Source: Sva-07 sp963728355
GTDB taxonomy: Bacteria; Actinomycetota; Acidimicrobiia; Acidimicrobiales; Ilumatobacteraceae
Length of the DNA stretch: 64,000 bases
Assembly (NCBI GenBank): GCA_963728355.1
Contig: CAVSJQ010000001.1
Coordinates: 248,001-312,000 of the forward strand
Direction: 5' to 3'
Part shown: positions 61,121 through 64,000 of the stretch, piece by piece
Position numbering within the stretch: the stretch's first letter is position 1
How the letters are laid out: each line of letters opens with the position of its first letter
Program-made: the position numbers and the translations under genes
The notes under the pieces: generated by a model
Told to the model about the DNA's origin: nothing
Databases searched by the model: none
The model's input: the letters and a program-made list of their open reading frames with translations, nothing else

Positions 61121-63693
61121 CAGTCGCACGCCTCGCAGGATTCGGGATTCTCGAGGCTGCACGCGATCGCCTCTTCATCGGTGTAGGTCTTCTTCGTCGT
61201 CTCGTCGACGAGCGGAGCGATCGCGCTCTCGGCGGCCGGGGCCTTCTGTCCGCCGCCAGTGGGCGCCGGCGTCGACTTGGTCGCCGACGTCGTGCTCTGG
61301 TTGATGCGCGTCGCCGGGCGGCTGCGCAGGTAGTACGTGGTCTTCAGCCCCGCCTTCCAGGCGTGGAGGTACATCGAGGAGAGCTTGCCGATCGTCGGGG
61401 TCTCCATGAACAGGTTGAGCGACTGGCTCTGGTCGATGAAGGCCCCACGTTCGGCGGCCATGTCGATCAGTGCCCGCTGCGGGATCTCCCACGCGGTGCG
61501 GAAGATCTCCTTCAACTCGTCGGGGATGCGGTCGACCTCCTGCACCGAACCCTCGGCACGCTTGATGTCGTTGATCATCTGCTCGTCCCACAGATTGCGG
61601 GCCTGGAGCTCGCGCACCAGATAGCGATTGATCTGCATGAACTCGCCCGAGAGCGTCTCACGCTTGAACAGGTTCGACACCTGCGGCTCGATGCACTCGT
61701 AGCAGCCGACGATCGAGGCGATCGTCGCCGTCGGGGCGATGGCGATCAGCAGGCTGTTGCGCAGACCATGCTCGGCAATGCGCGCCCGCAGGCCGTCCCA
61801 GTCGAGCTCGGCCGGAGGCGTGACACCGCCGTTGGCCCGATCCCACAGGTCGAACTGCAGGTCGCCCTTGGCGGCCCGAGTGCCCTCGAACGCCTCGTGC
61901 GGTCCGTTGGCCTCGGCGAGCTCGGTCGACGCCCACAGCGCATGGAAGTAGATGTGGGCGCTGATCGTGCGGCTGAGCGCCTTGGCGTCGGCGGAGTCGA
62001 ACGCCAGCCCCTTCTTGAAGAAGACGTCCTGCAAGCCCATCAGACCGAGGCCGACGGGACGCCACTTGTGGTTGGAGAACTCCGCTTCGGACGTCGGGTA
62101 GTAGTTGATGTCGATCACCCGGTCGAGCAGCGGCACGACCTGGCGGACGACGTCGCCGAGCTTGGCGTAGTCGAACTCGGCGTTGGCGTCGACGTAGGCA
62201 CCGAGGTTGAGCGAACCCAGGTTGCACACGGCGGTGTTCTGCTGGTCGGTGACCTCGAGGATCTCGGTGCACAGGTTCGACAGGTGGACGACGCGCGGTG
62301 TGCCGTCGTCGTTGGCCTCGCCGGTCTGGTTGCACTTCTCGTTCGAGGCGTCCTTGAACGTGACCCAGCCGTTGCCGGTCTGGGCAAGCGTGCGCATCAT
62401 CTTCGAGTAGAGCTGACGTGCCGGCACCTGCTTCTCGTACAGCCCGGCCTCCTCGGCGGCGACGTACGCGCGCTCGAAGTCGTCACCGAACAGGTCGGTG
62501 AGGTGCGGGACCTGCTTGGGATCGAAGAGGCTCCACTGCCAGTCCTTCTCGACGCGCTCCATGAAGAGGTCGGGAATCCAGTTGGCGATGTTGAGGTTGT
62601 GCGTGCGCCGGGCGTGGTCGCCGGTGTTGTCGCGCAGTTCGAGGAAGTCCTCGATGTCGGCGTGCCACGACTCGAGGTACACGCACGCAGCCCCCTTGCG
62701 ACGGCCGCCTTGGTTGACGGCGGCGACCGACGAGTCGAGCGTGCGCAGCCACGGCACGATGCCGTTGGACAGGCCGTTGGTGCCCTGGATGAGGCTTCCC
62801 TTCGCACGGACCCGATGCCACGCGACGCCGATTCCGCCGGCGAACTTCGACAGCTTGGCGATGTCGGTATAGCGCTTGTAGATGCCCTCGAGGCTGTCCT
62901 CGGGCGAGTCGAGCAGGTAGCACGATGACATCTGGGAGTGTGCGGTGCCCGAGTTGAACAGCGTCGGGCTCGACGGCAGATAGGCGAGCGACGACATCAG
63001 ATCGTAGAACCGCACCGCCTCGTCGACGTCGGTGCAGAGCCCGCACGCGACGCGCAGGAAGAAGTACTGCGGCGTCTCGATGACCTCGCGGCGCGACGGG
63101 TGGCGCAGCAGGTAGCGGTCGTACACGGTGCGCAGGCCGAAGAACTCGAAGCTGCGGTCACGGTCGGAGTCGATCGCCGCATTGAGCGCAGGAGCGTTGG
63201 CGTTGACGAACTCGAGCACCTCGTCGGAGACCAGGCCTTCGGCGTGGCCGACGGCGATCGACTCGGAGAACCACGGGATGTTCTGGTTGCGCACCTCCTT
63301 GTCGATCACGGTGGCGAGCAGGCGAGAGGCGAGCTTGGAGTAGTTCGGCTCCTCGACGATGAGCCCGGCAGCGGTGCGGATCGACAGGTCGTCGAGCTCC
63401 CGGGTGGTCGCACCGTCGGCGAGCGCCGAGATCGTGCGGGTGGCGACGCGCATCGGGTCGACGCCGAGGAGCCCCTCGCAGGCCCGAGCGATGGCGTTGA
63501 CGATCTTGTTGACGTCGACGGGTTCGAGCGCTCCGCTGCGCTTCTTCACCCGCATGCCGCCGGCGGTCGGCTGCGCCGCAGCCGGCGAGGCTGGCGCCTT
63601 GGCGGTGTCGGTCAGCATGGGAGCCGCGCCGCCTCCGACTGCTGACTCGGCTGCTGATTCGGTCGTTGCGGCATTGTTGTCGATCACTGTCAC
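61120..63693 (-). CDS. nrdA: Class Ia ribonucleotide reductase alpha subunit
   Basis: An 857-residue catalytic subunit. An ATP-cone (about 45-140, RVKKRSGALEPVDVNKIVNAI) gives dATP control. Active-site cysteines are in SSCYLLDSPEDS, LSNLCTEIL and TAVCNLGSLNLG, and the C-terminal pair in ESCEACD passes electrons. GTG 63693, after GGAG, is chosen; the frame continues open to 63822 through the regulatory region. The Ala/Thr-rich first 45 residues are not conserved. It leads the nrdAB operon. Confidence 0.94.
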   Translation of the reverse strand: MTVIDNNAATTESAAESAVGGGAAPMLTDTAKAPASPAAAQPTAGGMRVKKRSGALEPVDVNKIVNAIARACEGLLGVDPMRVATRTISALADGATTRELDDLSIRTAAGLIVEEPNYSKLASRLLATVIDKEVRNQNIPWFSESIAVGHAEGLVSDEVLEFVNANAPALNAAIDSDRDRSFEFFGLRTVYDRYLLRHPSRREVIETPQYFFLRVACGLCTDVDEAVRFYDLMSSLAYLPSSPTLFNSGTAHSQMSSCYLLDSPEDSLEGIYKRYTDIAKLSKFAGGIGVAWHRVRAKGSLIQGTNGLSNGIVPWLRTLDSSVAAVNQGGRRKGAACVYLESWHADIEDFLELRDNTGDHARRTHNLNIANWIPDLFMERVEKDWQWSLFDPKQVPHLTDLFGDDFERAYVAAEEAGLYEKQVPARQLYSKMMRTLAQTGNGWVTFKDASNEKCNQTGEANDDGTPRVVHLSNLCTEILEVTDQQNTAVCNLGSLNLGAYVDANAEFDYAKLGDVVRQVVPLLDRVIDINYYPTSEAEFSNHKWRPVGLGLMGLQDVFFKKGLAFDSADAKALSRTISAHIYFHALWASTELAEANGPHEAFEGTRAAKGDLQFDLWDRANGGVTPPAELDWDGLRARIAEHGLRNSLLIAIAPTATIASIVGCYECIEPQVSNLFKRETLSGEFMQINRYLVRELQARNLWDEQMINDIKRAEGSVQEVDRIPDELKEIFRTAWEIPQRALIDMAAERGAFIDQSQSLNLFMETPTIGKLSSMYLHAWKAGLKTTYYLRSRPATRINQSTTSATKSTPAPTGGGQKAPAAESAIAPLVDETTKKTYTDEEAIACSLENPESCEACD

Positions 63694-63772
63694 CGTGGGC
63701 TCTCCTGCTCCTGCATTGCGTCGTCGTCGGGTGGTCGGAATGGTGTGGAATCGGTCGAGTACTGCTGTCGAC

Positions 63773-63820
63773 CACCAGATGTCGTGGTCACCCCCCGCCG
63801 TTGGCACCACATGTCGTGGC
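63773..63820 (-). promoter_or_regulatory. Two putative NrdR boxes
   Basis: CACCAGATGTCGTGGT (63773-63788) and CACCACATGTCGTGGC (63805-63820) differ at three positions and start exactly 32 bp apart, about three helical turns. Paired 16-bp boxes at 31-32 bp spacing are the usual NrdR repressor arrangement. They lie just downstream of the promoter. Confidence 0.65.
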
Positions 63821-63832
63821 AACGGGTCCGTA

Positions 63833-63862
63833 ATTACAGCAGTGAAACTACGGGCCTGTCAA
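63833..63862 (-). promoter_or_regulatory. Promoter of nrdAB
   Basis: On the reverse strand TTGACA (63862-63857), 18 bp, then TGTAAT (63838-63833) is close to the sigma-70 consensus. The expected start of transcription falls just before the first box. It lies directly downstream of the stop of the next gene. Confidence 0.7.
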
Positions 63863-63881
63863 CCGTCTCGTCGAGAAACCG

Positions 63882-64000
63882 TCAACTTGCCCGCACAACG
63901 GCCCGATTTCGGGAGCCGTCGCGGCGTCTCACGTCGGCGAGTTCGGCCTGGCGGCGCAGCTTCGACCACACCTCGTCGACCGATTGGGCCGTCGCGTGCA
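63882..64000 (-). CDS. C-terminal end of a gene, cut by window
   Basis: A reverse-strand reading frame enters from the window edge and ends at TGA 63882. The visible residues include VDEVWSKLRRQAELADVRRRDGSRNR. It is basic and helix-like, and codon use looks coding. No family can be named from this fragment. Confidence 0.4.
   Translation of the reverse strand, partial: HATAQSVDEVWSKLRRQAELADVRRRDGSRNRAVVRAS

Overview
The window is high-GC DNA with actinobacterial features: a UPF0182 protein, a mycothiol-type DinB/MDMPI enzyme, a SufS/SufU/SufR iron-sulfur system, an ROK-controlled xylose system and frequent GTG starts. I read it as an Acidimicrobiia genome, probably near Ilumatobacter. That placement is an inference from gene content and short palindromic repeats; no rRNA or tRNA gene is visible.

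Region 1 (about 1-9650) is a surface-polysaccharide locus that looks less G/C-rich than the rest. It holds a GT2 glycosyltransferase, an LpxA-like acyltransferase, a Stealth sugar-phosphate transferase, a DegT aminotransferase, a Gfo/Idh/MocA dehydrogenase, a membrane O-acyltransferase and an ABC exporter whose ATPase is frameshifted. Dehydrogenase, aminotransferase and LpxA-like enzyme together resemble the GnnA/GnnB/LpxA route to 3-amino, N-acylated GlcNAc. Region 2 (9650-21700) mixes a frameshifted UPF0182 protein, a hydrolase with Asn at the nucleophile position, a frameshifted secreted metalloprotease, an acyl-CoA dehydrogenase, a toxin-antitoxin pair and a methyltransferase that has lost its SAM-binding core. 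Region 3 (21700-31600) is xylose use (ABC transporter, ROK regulator, isomerase), interrupted by a vanadium haloperoxidase and a divergent CRTAC1-type protein.

Region 4 (31600-40800) starts with a RAYT transposase flanked by its palindromes, followed by Fe-S assembly: sufSU forward, sufBCDT reverse, sufR divergent with a good dyad operator. Region 5 (40800-49800) holds an MFS transporter, an exported surface protein, a ferredoxin, an oligopeptidase, metallo-hydrolases and a two-gene unit ending in a UGSC-type selenoprotein with an in-frame TGA. Region 6 (49800-59940) is acyl-CoA metabolism (two CitE-like lyases, MaoC, HMG-CoA lyase-like, CoA transferase) with MutY, a UPF0104 membrane protein, a serine hydrolase and a paired ArsA/GET3 ATPase. 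Region 7 (59940-64000) is class Ia nrdAB with a consensus promoter and two putative NrdR boxes 32 bp apart.

Four families of short palindromic repeats (called A-D here) are scattered through the window, mostly at convergent gene ends. One family has arms that change together while staying complementary. Three single-base insertions break long genes between 9.3 and 15.6 kb; they may be sequence errors or real decay.
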